NCBI GenBank assembly: GCA_036510225.1
Contig: DATCEH010000050.1
Location: 1-12,263, forward strand
DNA: 12,263 nt
Source: Palsa-513 sp036510225
Lineage (GTDB): Bacteria > Actinomycetota > Thermoleophilia > Solirubrobacterales > Solirubrobacteraceae
Direction: 5' to 3'
Part shown: piece after piece, positions 6,213 to 12,263 of the stretch
Position numbering within the stretch: the stretch's first letter is position 1
Layout: each line of letters starts with the position of its first letter
Program-made: the position numbers and the translations under genes
Notes under the pieces: model-generated
Databases searched by the model: none
What the model saw: only the letters and a program-made list of their open reading frames with translations
What the model was told of the DNA's origin: nothing

Positions 6213-7880
6213 CTATTGGCTGAGTTGGATCGAGCTCCAGTCGATCCCGTAGAGCGGGATGAAGTCGAGCGCCGCGAAGTTGACCCTCGAGGACGCGAAC
6301 TTCGGCCACTGCTGGTAGCCGAAGACGGCCTCGTAGGCCTGCTTTGCGACGTACTGGTCGAGCGCCTGCCAGCGGGCGGAGACCGTGCCCAGCTGGGCCG
6401 CCGGCACGCTGCCGAGGGCCTTCAGCTCGCTCTGGATGTGGGGATCGTCGACCTGACTGAAGTTCTGGTTGTTGGTCGACTGAATCGACGACTTGTCGAG
6501 CAGCAGGTAGAAGTCGATCGGGTTCGGGAAATCCTGGTTCCAGTCGGCGAAGCCGGTCTGCGGGTTGAGCTTGAGGTTCCCGATCGTCGGGAAGTACGTC
6601 GCATCCGCGAGGATCTTCTCGGTCGCCTTGAAGCCGATCTGGTTGAGGACGCTGGCGTAGTAGTCGACGAACTCCTTGCGCGGCGACCGCGTCTCCCCGT
6701 AGACGTCGACCGGGTAGCCGGTCAGGCCGGCCTTCGCGACGAGGGCCTTGGCCTTGGCGATGCTGCCGCCGGCGCTCGGGTCGCCGTACGGGCACGGAGC
6801 GGTCGGGTGGCCGACGATCCCCGGCGGGAGGAAGTAGCAGCCGGGGCTGAAGTTGCCGCTGTCGAGGCGGGAGAGCGCCGACTGGTTGAGCGCCTCGACG
6901 ACGGCCTCACGGGCGAGGATGTTGTTGAACGGCTTGATCTTGGTGTTGAGGAAGAAGTAGAAGGTCTGCTGGATCGGTTCCTTGGTGAAGTGGCTCGACC
7001 CGGTGATCTGCGAGATCAGGGCCGGCGGGAGCGTGTCTCCCGGGTCGAAGACGTCAGCCGTGCCGTTGAGCACGTCCTCGGCCTCGGTCTGGTTGTTGGC
7101 CTCGACCTTGACGTTGACGTTGACGTGGGCCGGCGGGATTCCGGGGATCGCCTCGGCGTTGTAGGTCGGGTTGATCGTCATCGTCCACGACGCCTCGCCG
7201 TTGACGACGTTCGTGATCTGGTAGGGCCCGACGCCGGGCGGCGGGTTGTTGGAGAGGTTCTTCATCGCCGTGCCGGACGGGACGATCGCCGAGGACGGGA
7301 AGGCGAGCACGTTGTCGAAGGCGCCGTACGGAGCGATCAGGTTGATCGTGATCTTCCCAGTCGCGTCGTCGGTCGTGATGCCCGAGATCGTCTGGGACGT
7401 GCCCTTCTGGTAGGCGGTCGCGCCGACGATGTTCGCCGTGTAGAAGGCGTCGCCGCCCCAGTTGAGCTTGAGGGCCCGCTCGATCGAGTAGGTGAAGTCG
7501 CTGGCCTTGACGACCGCGCCGTTGGAGAACTTGAGGCCCGGGCGGAGGGTCGCCTTGTAGGTCTTGCCGCCGTTGGAGACGGTCGGCACGGTAGTCGCGA
7601 GGCCGGGGATCACCGTCAGGGCGGCGGCGCCGTTCTTGTGGGCGTAGGTCACCAGGCCCGTGTAGGTCGGATAGGTCGCCTCAGCGGACTGGGTCGTGTA
7701 GCCGAGCTGTGGGTCCAGGTAGTCGGGCGCCGTCCCCATCACGACGGTTGCCGCCGACCCGCCGGAGGACCCCGACGTGCTGGACGTCGAAGAGTTGCTC
7801 GACGAGCTTCCGCAGGCACTCAGGACGGCGGCGCTCGCCAGGGCGAGCGCCAGGCCGGACGCGACGCGGGGATTCTTCAC
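6213..7880 (-). CDS. oppA: Extracellular solute-binding lipoprotein, family 5 (OppA/DppA-like)
   Basis: Captures the transported solute outside the membrane and delivers it to the permease; probably lipid-anchored. It has 555 residues from GTG 7880. The N-terminus VKNPR, a hydrophobic stretch (6-20) and the lipobox LSAC predict cleavage before Cys23, followed by a Ser/Gly-rich linker (25-42). The family 5 fold then follows: TAPDYLDPQ (50-58), LRPGLKFSNGAVVKASDF (112-129), PYGAFDNV (184-191), GVGPYQI (216-222) and FADWNQDFPNPIDFYLLLD (444-462). Cys349 and Cys363 could form a disulfide. A TTG six codons upstream is rejected because it lies inside the ribosome site GGAGGAGG. It is the first gene of the importer operon and is separated from the permeases by a strong hairpin. 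Peptide binding is the family default, but sugars, nickel or other solutes are possible. Confidence 0.94.
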   Translation of the reverse strand: MKNPRVASGLALALASAAVLSACGSSSSNSSTSSTSGSSGGSAATVVMGTAPDYLDPQLGYTTQSAEATYPTYTGLVTYAHKNGAAALTVIPGLATTVPTVSNGGKTYKATLRPGLKFSNGAVVKASDFTYSIERALKLNWGGDAFYTANIVGATAYQKGTSQTISGITTDDATGKITINLIAPYGAFDNVLAFPSSAIVPSGTAMKNLSNNPPPGVGPYQITNVVNGEASWTMTINPTYNAEAIPGIPPAHVNVNVKVEANNQTEAEDVLNGTADVFDPGDTLPPALISQITGSSHFTKEPIQQTFYFFLNTKIKPFNNILAREAVVEALNQSALSRLDSGNFSPGCYFLPPGIVGHPTAPCPYGDPSAGGSIAKAKALVAKAGLTGYPVDVYGETRSPRKEFVDYYASVLNQIGFKATEKILADATYFPTIGNLKLNPQTGFADWNQDFPNPIDFYLLLDKSSIQSTNNQNFSQVDDPHIQSELKALGSVPAAQLGTVSARWQALDQYVAKQAYEAVFGYQQWPKFASSRVNFAALDFIPLYGIDWSSIQLSQ

Positions 7881-7884
7881 GAAA

Positions 7885-7896
7885 CCTTCCTCCTCC
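7885..7896 (-). promoter_or_regulatory. Strong ribosome binding site of the binding-protein gene
   Basis: GGAGGAGGAAGG on the minus strand, with GGAGGAGG ending 8 nt before GTG 7880. It is the strongest such site in the window and sets the start; the alternative TTG (7898-7896) overlaps its first base. It fits high expression of the binding protein. Confidence 0.8.
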
Positions 7897-7915
7897 AAGG
7901 TAGGGGCAGGAGGCC

Positions 7916-7921
7916 ACTCTA
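7916..7921 (-). promoter_or_regulatory. Candidate -10 element of the importer operon
   Basis: TAGAGT on the minus strand matches TANNNT and 4 of 6 bases of TATAAT. Transcription would begin near 7908, giving a leader of roughly 28 nt that contains the ribosome site. No good -35 is visible at 16-18 nt. It is the best promoter candidate in the 147-bp gap upstream of the gene. Confidence 0.35.
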
Positions 7922-7948
7922 ACCCAGTTTCCCGACGATTTGTGGGTT
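7921..7948. promoter_or_regulatory. Inverted repeat over the importer promoter, possible operator
   Basis: AACCCA (7921-7926) and TGGGTT (7943-7948) are perfect inverted arms whose centres are 22 bp apart, about two helical turns, adjoining the candidate -10. This spacing suits a dimeric repressor, but six-base arms can arise by chance. A bulged GC-rich hairpin (7951-7967) next to it might instead serve as a terminator for the YbjQ-like gene upstream. The rest of the 7881-8027 gap shows nothing further. Confidence 0.25.
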
Positions 7949-8027
7949 CGCCGGGCGGCCCCGCCGGATTGCCCCGGATCGACCCGGAAACCCATGCGCG
8001 GCGGGCCCCGGTGGGCGCGAGGCGCGC

Positions 8028-8891
8028 TCACCTGATCGTGTGCGTCTGGGGCGGATCGTTGAGGTCGAGGGTCAGCGTCGGCGCGATCGTCGGTTGGCGG
8101 GCCCCGGCCCGGACGACGGCCGTCCCGATCGCGAAGAACTCGGTCACGTGGTGCTCCCAGCCGTGCTGGTGCTCGGTAAGCGCGACGCCGACGATCCCGC
8201 TGGCCTCGAGCGCGGTCGCCTCGTGCTGCATGCGACCCATCGCGAGCTCCCGGGCGTCGTAGAGCGCCTGCGTGTAGTTCGGCAGCTCCCGGGTCACGAA
8301 CGACCCCCGGAAGCGGGTCGCGACGGCGGCGAGCGCGCCGATCGCGTAGACGCAGCTGCCCATCACCAGGCCGACCGGTCGCGCGCCGGTTCGCAGGAGG
8401 GTCCAGAAGTCCTGGCCGGAGAGATCGCTCGTGAAGGGCCGTCCGTTCGCCGCCCGGTAGGCGTGGCCGTCGCGATGGCGGACGGCCGTCCCGACGGCGA
8501 CGAACTCGCTGATGTGCCGGCCGATCTCGACCCGGCCGATCTGGAGACGCACGCCGACGATCCCGTCGGCCTCGAGCTCGTCGGCCTCCTCCTCCATGCG
8601 GGTCATCGCCAGCTCGCGGGCGTGATACATCGCCTCGGAGAGGACGGTCAGCTCCTGGCTTCGGTTCCACCGCTGCCGCTGGTAGCCGACCTGGTAGATC
8701 GAGCTGCCGACGACCAGGCCGAGCGGCTCGAATCCGGCATCCTCGACCAGCAGGTACTCGTTGACGGTCAGGTCCGACGTGAACAGGCCCCGCCGGTTCT
8801 CGGCGAGTCGGGCGTGACCGCTGCGCGGGACGTCGTCGCCTGTCGGCCGGTCGTCGGCGCCCGTCGAATCCGGCTCGGCCGGCGAGGTCAT
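8028..8891 (-). CDS. Two-domain YbjQ/UPF0145-like protein (second of a pair)
   Basis: Protein of 287 residues with two tandem copies of a YbjQ-like (UPF0145, formerly DUF74) domain; ordinary family members have one copy of about 105 residues. Copy 1 spans about 37-140 and copy 2 about 152-262. The copies align visibly: LFTSDLTVNEYLLVEDAGFE against PFTSDLSGQDFWTLLRTGAR, then LGLVVGSSIY against VGLVMGSCVY, then YHARELAMTRMEEEA against YDARELAMGRMQHEA, then IVGV (111-114 and 233-236) and GTAV (134-137 and 256-259). Copy 2 has a His-rich hairpin (His241, 243, 247, 248). The family is labelled putative heavy-metal-binding and is not well characterised. No signal or membrane segment is seen, so it is probably cytoplasmic. 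Start ATG 8891 follows the upstream paralogue's stop by 7 nt; a longer frame to 9017 only overlaps that gene and is rejected. Confidence 0.85.
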   Translation of the reverse strand: MTSPAEPDSTGADDRPTGDDVPRSGHARLAENRRGLFTSDLTVNEYLLVEDAGFEPLGLVVGSSIYQVGYQRQRWNRSQELTVLSEAMYHARELAMTRMEEEADELEADGIVGVRLQIGRVEIGRHISEFVAVGTAVRHRDGHAYRAANGRPFTSDLSGQDFWTLLRTGARPVGLVMGSCVYAIGALAAVATRFRGSFVTRELPNYTQALYDARELAMGRMQHEATALEASGIVGVALTEHQHGWEHHVTEFFAIGTAVVRAGARQPTIAPTLTLDLNDPPQTHTIR

Positions 8892-8898
8892 CCCGCCG

Positions 8899-9789
8899 TC
8901 ATCCGGCGCCGGATCCCGTGCGCAGCGTGACGCCGACCGGCTCCCGCTCCACGGCCGGTGGGCGGCGGACCGCGGTCCCGAGCAGGTGGAGGACGACGTG
9001 ATAGTCGCCGCCACCACCCCGGAAGGCCTCCAGGTCGTCGAGCTCGATCCCGATCACCCCTCGGGCACCACTGCCGGCGGCCTCCGTCCGCAGGCGCGCG
9101 ACCGCCCGCCGGCGGGTCTCGCCGAAGGCGAAGCTGAACTCGTCGAGCTCCTGGCTGGGACGCCGGCGGCGGCGGCGGCGCAGGGCTCGGGTGGTCGCGC
9201 TCGACGGCACCGCCGCGACCGACGCGCAGCCGCCGACCAGGCCGACCGGATCCGCACCGCACGCGCGGAGCTTCGCCAGCTCGGCGACCGACGCGCGGGT
9301 GACGAGGGGCCGGGCTCCCGGCGCCGGCGCCTGCGGCCCGGTCCGGACTGCCGTCCCGGTGAGCACGACCTCGGCGACGAACTCGAGCTGCCGGCGAGTC
9401 GCGCGGACGCCGACGACGGCGTCGGCCCCGAGGATCGCAGCCTGCTCCTGGATCCGCGAGACCGCCCGCAGGCGTGCGGTGGTCCAGGTCTCGACGACCC
9501 CCGAGCGCTCGAGCCAGCGGGCGGCACCGGGCTTGTGTCGAGCCTCGGAGCCCGGGCCGACCGCCCGGATCACGCCGAGCCGGAGACTGCCGGCGCAGCA
9601 GCCGACGACCTGGCCGAGCACGGTGACGCCGAGCCCGCCGGCGAGCGAGCTCTCCGCGGCGGAGAGGAACGACGTCGACATCCCGTCGATGCCGGCGAGC
9701 TCCTCCAGACGCCTGCGCGCCGCGCTTGGCAACGCACCCCCGGCGATCGCCTCCAGCTCGTTCGGGCCGAGCACCCGAGGCGCCACCAT
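8899..9789 (-). CDS. Two-domain YbjQ/UPF0145-like protein (first of a pair)
   Basis: Protein of 296 residues, paralogue of the next gene, again with two YbjQ-like units. Unit 1 spans about 37-150, with MSTSFLSAAESSLA, VLGQVVGCCAGSL, GADAVVGV (121-128) and GTAV (145-148). Unit 2 spans about 162-276, with LVTRASVAELAKL, VGLVGGCASVA, GARGVIGI (241-248) and GTAV (271-274). It is more diverged than the second gene. Unit 2 contains a run of seven Arg (204-210) in place of the usual linker, encoded by a GCG triplet repeat. A Cys pair (64-65) sits in unit 1. Start ATG 9789 has no Shine-Dalgarno, but a TAGGGT hexamer lies 7 nt upstream, suggesting a leaderless message. It is the first gene of a two-gene operon divergent from rarA. 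Function is unknown; metal-binding is only the family label. Confidence 0.8.
   Translation of the reverse strand: MVAPRVLGPNELEAIAGGALPSAARRRLEELAGIDGMSTSFLSAAESSLAGGLGVTVLGQVVGCCAGSLRLGVIRAVGPGSEARHKPGAARWLERSGVVETWTTARLRAVSRIQEQAAILGADAVVGVRATRRQLEFVAEVVLTGTAVRTGPQAPAPGARPLVTRASVAELAKLRACGADPVGLVGGCASVAAVPSSATTRALRRRRRRRPSQELDEFSFAFGETRRRAVARLRTEAAGSGARGVIGIELDDLEAFRGGGGDYHVVLHLLGTAVRRPPAVEREPVGVTLRTGSGAG
9160..9180 (-). repeat. CGC triplet run encoding seven Arg
   Basis: Five CGC codons in a row plus CGG and CGT encode Arg204-210 of the upstream YbjQ-like protein. The run is in frame with the repeat period, so slippage would add or remove Arg without shifting the frame. It falls in the loop between the conserved segments of unit 2. 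Confidence 0.8.
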
Positions 9790-9796
9790 CCGGGTG

Positions 9797-9802
9797 ACCC
9801 TA
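9797..9802 (-). promoter_or_regulatory. Candidate -10 of the YbjQ-like operon (leaderless)
   Basis: TAGGGT on the minus strand matches TANNNT and is followed by exactly 7 nt before ATG 9789, which would put the transcription start on the A of the ATG. No Shine-Dalgarno precedes the ATG. No convincing -35 was found. Confidence 0.4.
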
Positions 9803-9915
9803 GACCGCCGGCCGGATGGACCCGGCGGGGTGCTACGTGGCTCCGGCGGCGCGCATCGCGAGGAAGGTCGGAGGCCGGCGGCGGCGAGCAGGACGGTGCG
9901 AGGATTCTCTCACGC

Positions 9916-9921
9916 GATACT
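9916..9921 (+). promoter_or_regulatory. Candidate -10 of rarA (leaderless)
   Basis: GATACT matches TATAAT at 4 of 6 and ends 7 nt before ATG 9929, so transcription would begin at the start codon. The preceding bases GCCTGGG are not a usable ribosome site. No clear -35 was seen. The 139-bp divergent gap (9790-9928) holds this and the opposing -10 and nothing else I can support. Confidence 0.4.
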
Positions 9922-9928
9922 GCCTGGG

Positions 9929-11251
9929 ATGGAGGGCCAGCTCTTCCCACCCGACGAGGGCCCGCCGCGGACCCGCACGGGCGTCCGGGTCGACCAGGCC
10001 CCGCTGGCCGTGCGCCTGCGACCAGGCTCCCTTGCCGAGTTGGTCGGCCAGGAGAAACTGCTCCACAAGGGGGGAGCACTCCGCCGCGCGCTCGAAGAGG
10101 GCCACCCGCATTCGATGATCCTCTACGGGCCGCCGGGAACCGGGAAGACGACGCTCGCCCGCCTGGTGGCCGCGGCGGCGAGCGGGGCGTTCGAGGAGCT
10201 CAGCGCGGTCGAGACGGGCCGCCCGGAGGTCCGCCAGGTGATCGCCCGGGCGCAGCACCGCCGGCAGACCACCGGCGAGCCGACGATCTTCTTCCTCGAC
10301 GAGATCCACCGCTTCAACAAGGCCCAGCAGGACGCCCTCCTGCCGGCCGTCGAGGAGGGCCTGGTGACGCTGATCGGCGCGACGACGGAGAACCCGTACT
10401 TCGAGGTCAACGGCGCGCTCCTGTCGCGCTGCCGGGTCTACGAGCTCGAGCTGCTGAGCGCCGCCGAGATCGAGACGCTCCTGCGGCGGGCGCTCGACCG
10501 GGAGCTGGGGGTGCAGGCCGACGACGAGGCGATCGCCTTCATCGCCGAGCGGGCCGCCGGGGACGCCCGGACGGCGCTGGGCGCGCTCGAGCTGGCGGCG
10601 ACGAGTGACCCGATCACGCTGGCCGTGGCCGAGGACGCCCTCCAGCGGCGGGCGGTCCGGTATGACAAGTCGGGCGACCAGCACTACGACCTGATCTCGG
10701 CGTGGATCAAGGCGTGCCGGGCATCAGATCCGGACGCCGGGCTCTACTACCTCGCGGTGATGCTCGACGGCGGCGAGGATCCCCGGTTCATCGTCCGGCG
10801 GATGGTCGTCTTCGCGAGCGAGGACATCGGCAACGCCGATCCGCAGGCCCTCCAGCTGGCTGTGGCGGCGGCCGGGGCAGTCGAGCACGTCGGCCTCCCC
10901 GAGTGCGAGTACGCGCTCGCCCAGACGACGATCTACCTCGCGCTCGCGCCGAAGTCCAACGCCGCCGGCAAGGCGCTCGGCGCCGCCCGCGAGCACGTCG
11001 CGAACCACGGCGCGGCACCCCCGCCGCCGTGGCTGCGCTCGGCCGCCTACGCCGGAGCCAAGGCGCTCGGACGGGGCGAGGGCTACGACTACCCCCACGG
11101 CAATCCGGGTCACCTCACCTCCCAGGATGTGATGCCGGTCGGGCTGTCCGGGATCCGTTTCTGGACCGGTGATCGGCAGGAGGAGGAGCTCGTCCGACGC
11201 CATGACGAGATCAGACTCGGGCGGCGCCTGCCCGAGCGCCCCCCACGATGA
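9929..11251 (+). CDS. rarA: Replication-associated recombination protein RarA (MgsA), AAA+ ATPase
   Basis: RarA is a tetrameric AAA+ ATPase related to clamp loaders and eukaryotic WRNIP1/Mgs1. It acts at stalled replication forks and single-strand gaps, with SSB as a known partner. The protein has 440 residues, a normal length. Motifs are Walker A GPPGTGKTT (67-75), Walker B FFLDEIH (121-127), sensor 1 TTEN (152-155), arginine-finger region LLSRCRVYEL (164-173, Arg167) and sensor 2 GDART (211-215). The C-terminal oligomerisation region includes KSGDQHYDLISAWIKACRASD (247-267), FASEDIGNADP (295-305), APKSNAA (340-346) and GYDYPHGNPGH (385-395). The N-terminus GQLF (3-6) resembles a short clamp-binding motif, which is speculative. 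ATG 9929 is chosen because homology begins just after it; the longer upstream frame only runs antisense to the YbjQ-like gene. Its stop overlaps the next gene as ATGA. Confidence 0.96.
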   Translation: MEGQLFPPDEGPPRTRTGVRVDQAPLAVRLRPGSLAELVGQEKLLHKGGALRRALEEGHPHSMILYGPPGTGKTTLARLVAAAASGAFEELSAVETGRPEVRQVIARAQHRRQTTGEPTIFFLDEIHRFNKAQQDALLPAVEEGLVTLIGATTENPYFEVNGALLSRCRVYELELLSAAEIETLLRRALDRELGVQADDEAIAFIAERAAGDARTALGALELAATSDPITLAVAEDALQRRAVRYDKSGDQHYDLISAWIKACRASDPDAGLYYLAVMLDGGEDPRFIVRRMVVFASEDIGNADPQALQLAVAAAGAVEHVGLPECEYALAQTTIYLALAPKSNAAGKALGAAREHVANHGAAPPPPWLRSAAYAGAKALGRGEGYDYPHGNPGHLTSQDVMPVGLSGIRFWTGDRQEEELVRRHDEIRLGRRLPERPPR

Positions 11252-12263
11252 GCGAGGACTCGATCCCAACCGCCGGGCAGAGCATCGAGGCCCGCAACCC
11301 GGCGTCGCTCGAGCCGATCGGCACGGTGCTCGTGACCCCCGAGTCCCAGCTCCCGGGGATCGTCGGCCAGGTCGCGAGCGTCCAGCCGCTGTGGGCTGCC
11401 CTCCGCCTCCAGGACCGGGCCCGGTACATGCGCCGCACGGCACAGGCCGTGATCGACGAGTTCGACGAGCTGGTCGACCTGGTCGCCCGCGAGGGCGGCC
11501 GCCCCCGGGCGGAGGTCGCCGCGCTCGAGCTGCTCCCGGCGATCGACACGCTCCGCTGGCTCGGGTCCCACGGGGCCGACCTGCTCGCGGAGGAGCGGAT
11601 CGGCGTGCCGCGGGCGCTGCACCCGCTCAAGCGGGCCCGCGTCGAGCACGAGGCGGTCGGCGTGATCGGGGTGATCGGCGCCGGGAGCGCGCCGCTGGCC
11701 CAGCCGCTCTGCCAGATCGCAGCCGCCCTGATGGGCGGCAACGGGGCGATCTTCAAGCCGGCCGCCCGGGCGAGTCTGGCGGCGACGCGGATCACCCGGC
11801 TGCTGGCGCGGGCCGGACTGCCCGAGGGTCTCGTCCGCGTCGTCCACGGCGGAGCCGGGCTCGGCCGGGCGGTCAGCCGGGCCGAGGGTGTCGGGCGGGT
11901 GCTGTTCACCGGGAGCGCCCGTGTCGCGGGCGAGGTTGCCCGCGAGTGCGCGACGGCCGGGCGCCAGGCCGTCCTCGAGCAGGGTGGGGCCGACCCGATG
12001 ATCGTGCTCGCCGACGCCAACCTCCCCCGGACGGTGGCCGGAGCCCTGTGGGCCGGGTGCGCGGGTGCCGGGCAGACGCACGGCGCGGTCAAGCGGGTCT
12101 ACGTCGCCGCCGAGCTCCACGACCGCTTCGTCGACGAGCTCGCCGCGGCCGCCGGTCTGCTGCGGGTCGGCGATCCCCTGCGCGAGGGCACCCAGCTCGG
12201 GCCGCTGGCCAACGCCGGGCGTCGCGACCGGCTCGAGGCCGCCGTGGCCGAGGCGCTCGCCCA
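11248..12263 (+). CDS. Aldehyde dehydrogenase-family protein with degenerate active site (3' end beyond window)
   Basis: The first 338 residues are visible and the frame is open at the window edge; ALDHs usually run to 450-500. The fold is clear: RNPASLEPIG (16-25), GVIGVIGAGSAPLAQPL (138-154), GNGAIFKPA (164-172), LFTGSARVAG (219-228), VLEQGGADPMIVLADANL (242-259) and GAGQTHGAVKRVYV (273-286). The cofactor Lys170 and the general-base Glu244 are kept. The catalytic Cys of the GQxC motif is His278, the oxyanion Asn of the PWN motif is Ser147 (AGS), and the usual LGGK is QGGA. Ordinary thiol-dependent oxidation is therefore unlikely unless Cys271, seven residues earlier, substitutes. The ATG overlaps the rarA stop by ATGA and no Shine-Dalgarno is seen, so it is co-translated with rarA. 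It could be a pseudoenzyme; no frameshift or stop suggests decay. Confidence 0.88.
   Translation, partial: MSEDSIPTAGQSIEARNPASLEPIGTVLVTPESQLPGIVGQVASVQPLWAALRLQDRARYMRRTAQAVIDEFDELVDLVAREGGRPRAEVAALELLPAIDTLRWLGSHGADLLAEERIGVPRALHPLKRARVEHEAVGVIGVIGAGSAPLAQPLCQIAAALMGGNGAIFKPAARASLAATRITRLLARAGLPEGLVRVVHGGAGLGRAVSRAEGVGRVLFTGSARVAGEVARECATAGRQAVLEQGGADPMIVLADANLPRTVAGALWAGCAGAGQTHGAVKRVYVAAELHDRFVDELAAAAGLLRVGDPLREGTQLGPLANAGRRDRLEAAVAEALA

Noticed and set aside
6105..7922. 605-codon plus-strand frame antisense to the binding-protein gene
   Set aside because: The minus strand encodes a clear lipoprotein with lipobox and family 5 motifs; the antisense frame is low-complexity Val/Arg/Asp/Gly.
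8892..9017. Upstream extension of the second YbjQ-like protein
   Set aside because: The extra 42 residues overlap the end of the first YbjQ-like gene in another frame and are Ser/Arg-rich without similarity.
9191..9928. 246-residue N-terminal extension of RarA
   Set aside because: It runs antisense to the YbjQ-like gene, has no RarA similarity, and the family's N-terminus begins right at ATG 9929.
11110..12120. Antisense frames over the end of rarA and the ALDH-like gene
   Set aside because: Both plus-strand genes have clear motifs; the antisense frames have no domain and no start signal.

Overview
The window is GC-rich throughout. Four of the seven genes whose starts can be called with reasonable confidence use GTG, genes are tightly packed, and 4-nt GTGA/ATGA stop-start overlaps recur. 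With the protein styles (a RarA close in wording to actinobacterial RarA, Cys-tailed Opp/Dpp ATPases, a Ser-rich lipoprotein linker) this suggests a high-GC Actinomycetota member, possibly of the Thermoleophilia/Solirubrobacterales type. That placement is inference; there is no rRNA or phylogeny here.

Layout. (1) Positions 1-1406, plus strand: the end of one peptide/nickel-type ABC importer locus, with the C-terminus of an OppD-type ATPase overlapping a complete OppF-type ATPase by GTGA. (2) 1407-1832: a convergent intergenic region with no convincing gene. It holds a C-rich tract (G-rich on the minus strand, with G-quadruplex potential), a 20-bp tandem repeat, a small hairpin and a short motif reminiscent of RAYT/REP flanks. 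(3) 7880 down to 1833, minus strand: a second complete importer operon in the order solute-binding lipoprotein, OppC-type permease, OppB-type permease, OppD, a repeat-bearing mini-ORF, OppF. A perfect 14-bp stem-loop separates the binding-protein gene from the permeases. The OppC gene may start at an unusual ATC codon. Between oppD and oppF lies an array of 27-bp units, each carrying a GTGA stop/start overlap. (4) 9789 down to 8028, minus strand: two adjacent paralogues, each a tandem duplication of a YbjQ/UPF0145-like domain, so four copies side by side. (5) 9929 to the window end, plus strand: replication-fork factor RarA, translationally coupled by ATGA to an aldehyde-dehydrogenase-fold protein in which the catalytic Cys position is His and the oxyanion Asn position is Ser.

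How the genes work together. The two importers meet tail to tail. Each would couple a lipid-anchored binding protein to a heterodimeric permease driven by two ATPases, taking up peptides or similar small solutes; the substrate cannot be read from sequence. The YbjQ pair and the rarA-ALDH pair diverge from a 139-bp region, where each first gene has a -10-like hexamer exactly 7 nt before its ATG and no Shine-Dalgarno, as expected of leaderless mRNAs.

The most unusual items are the 27-bp stop/start array between oppD and oppF, the coupled catalytically degenerate ALDH, the four-domain YbjQ pair, and the strong hairpin plus possible AUC start upstream of the permease gene.
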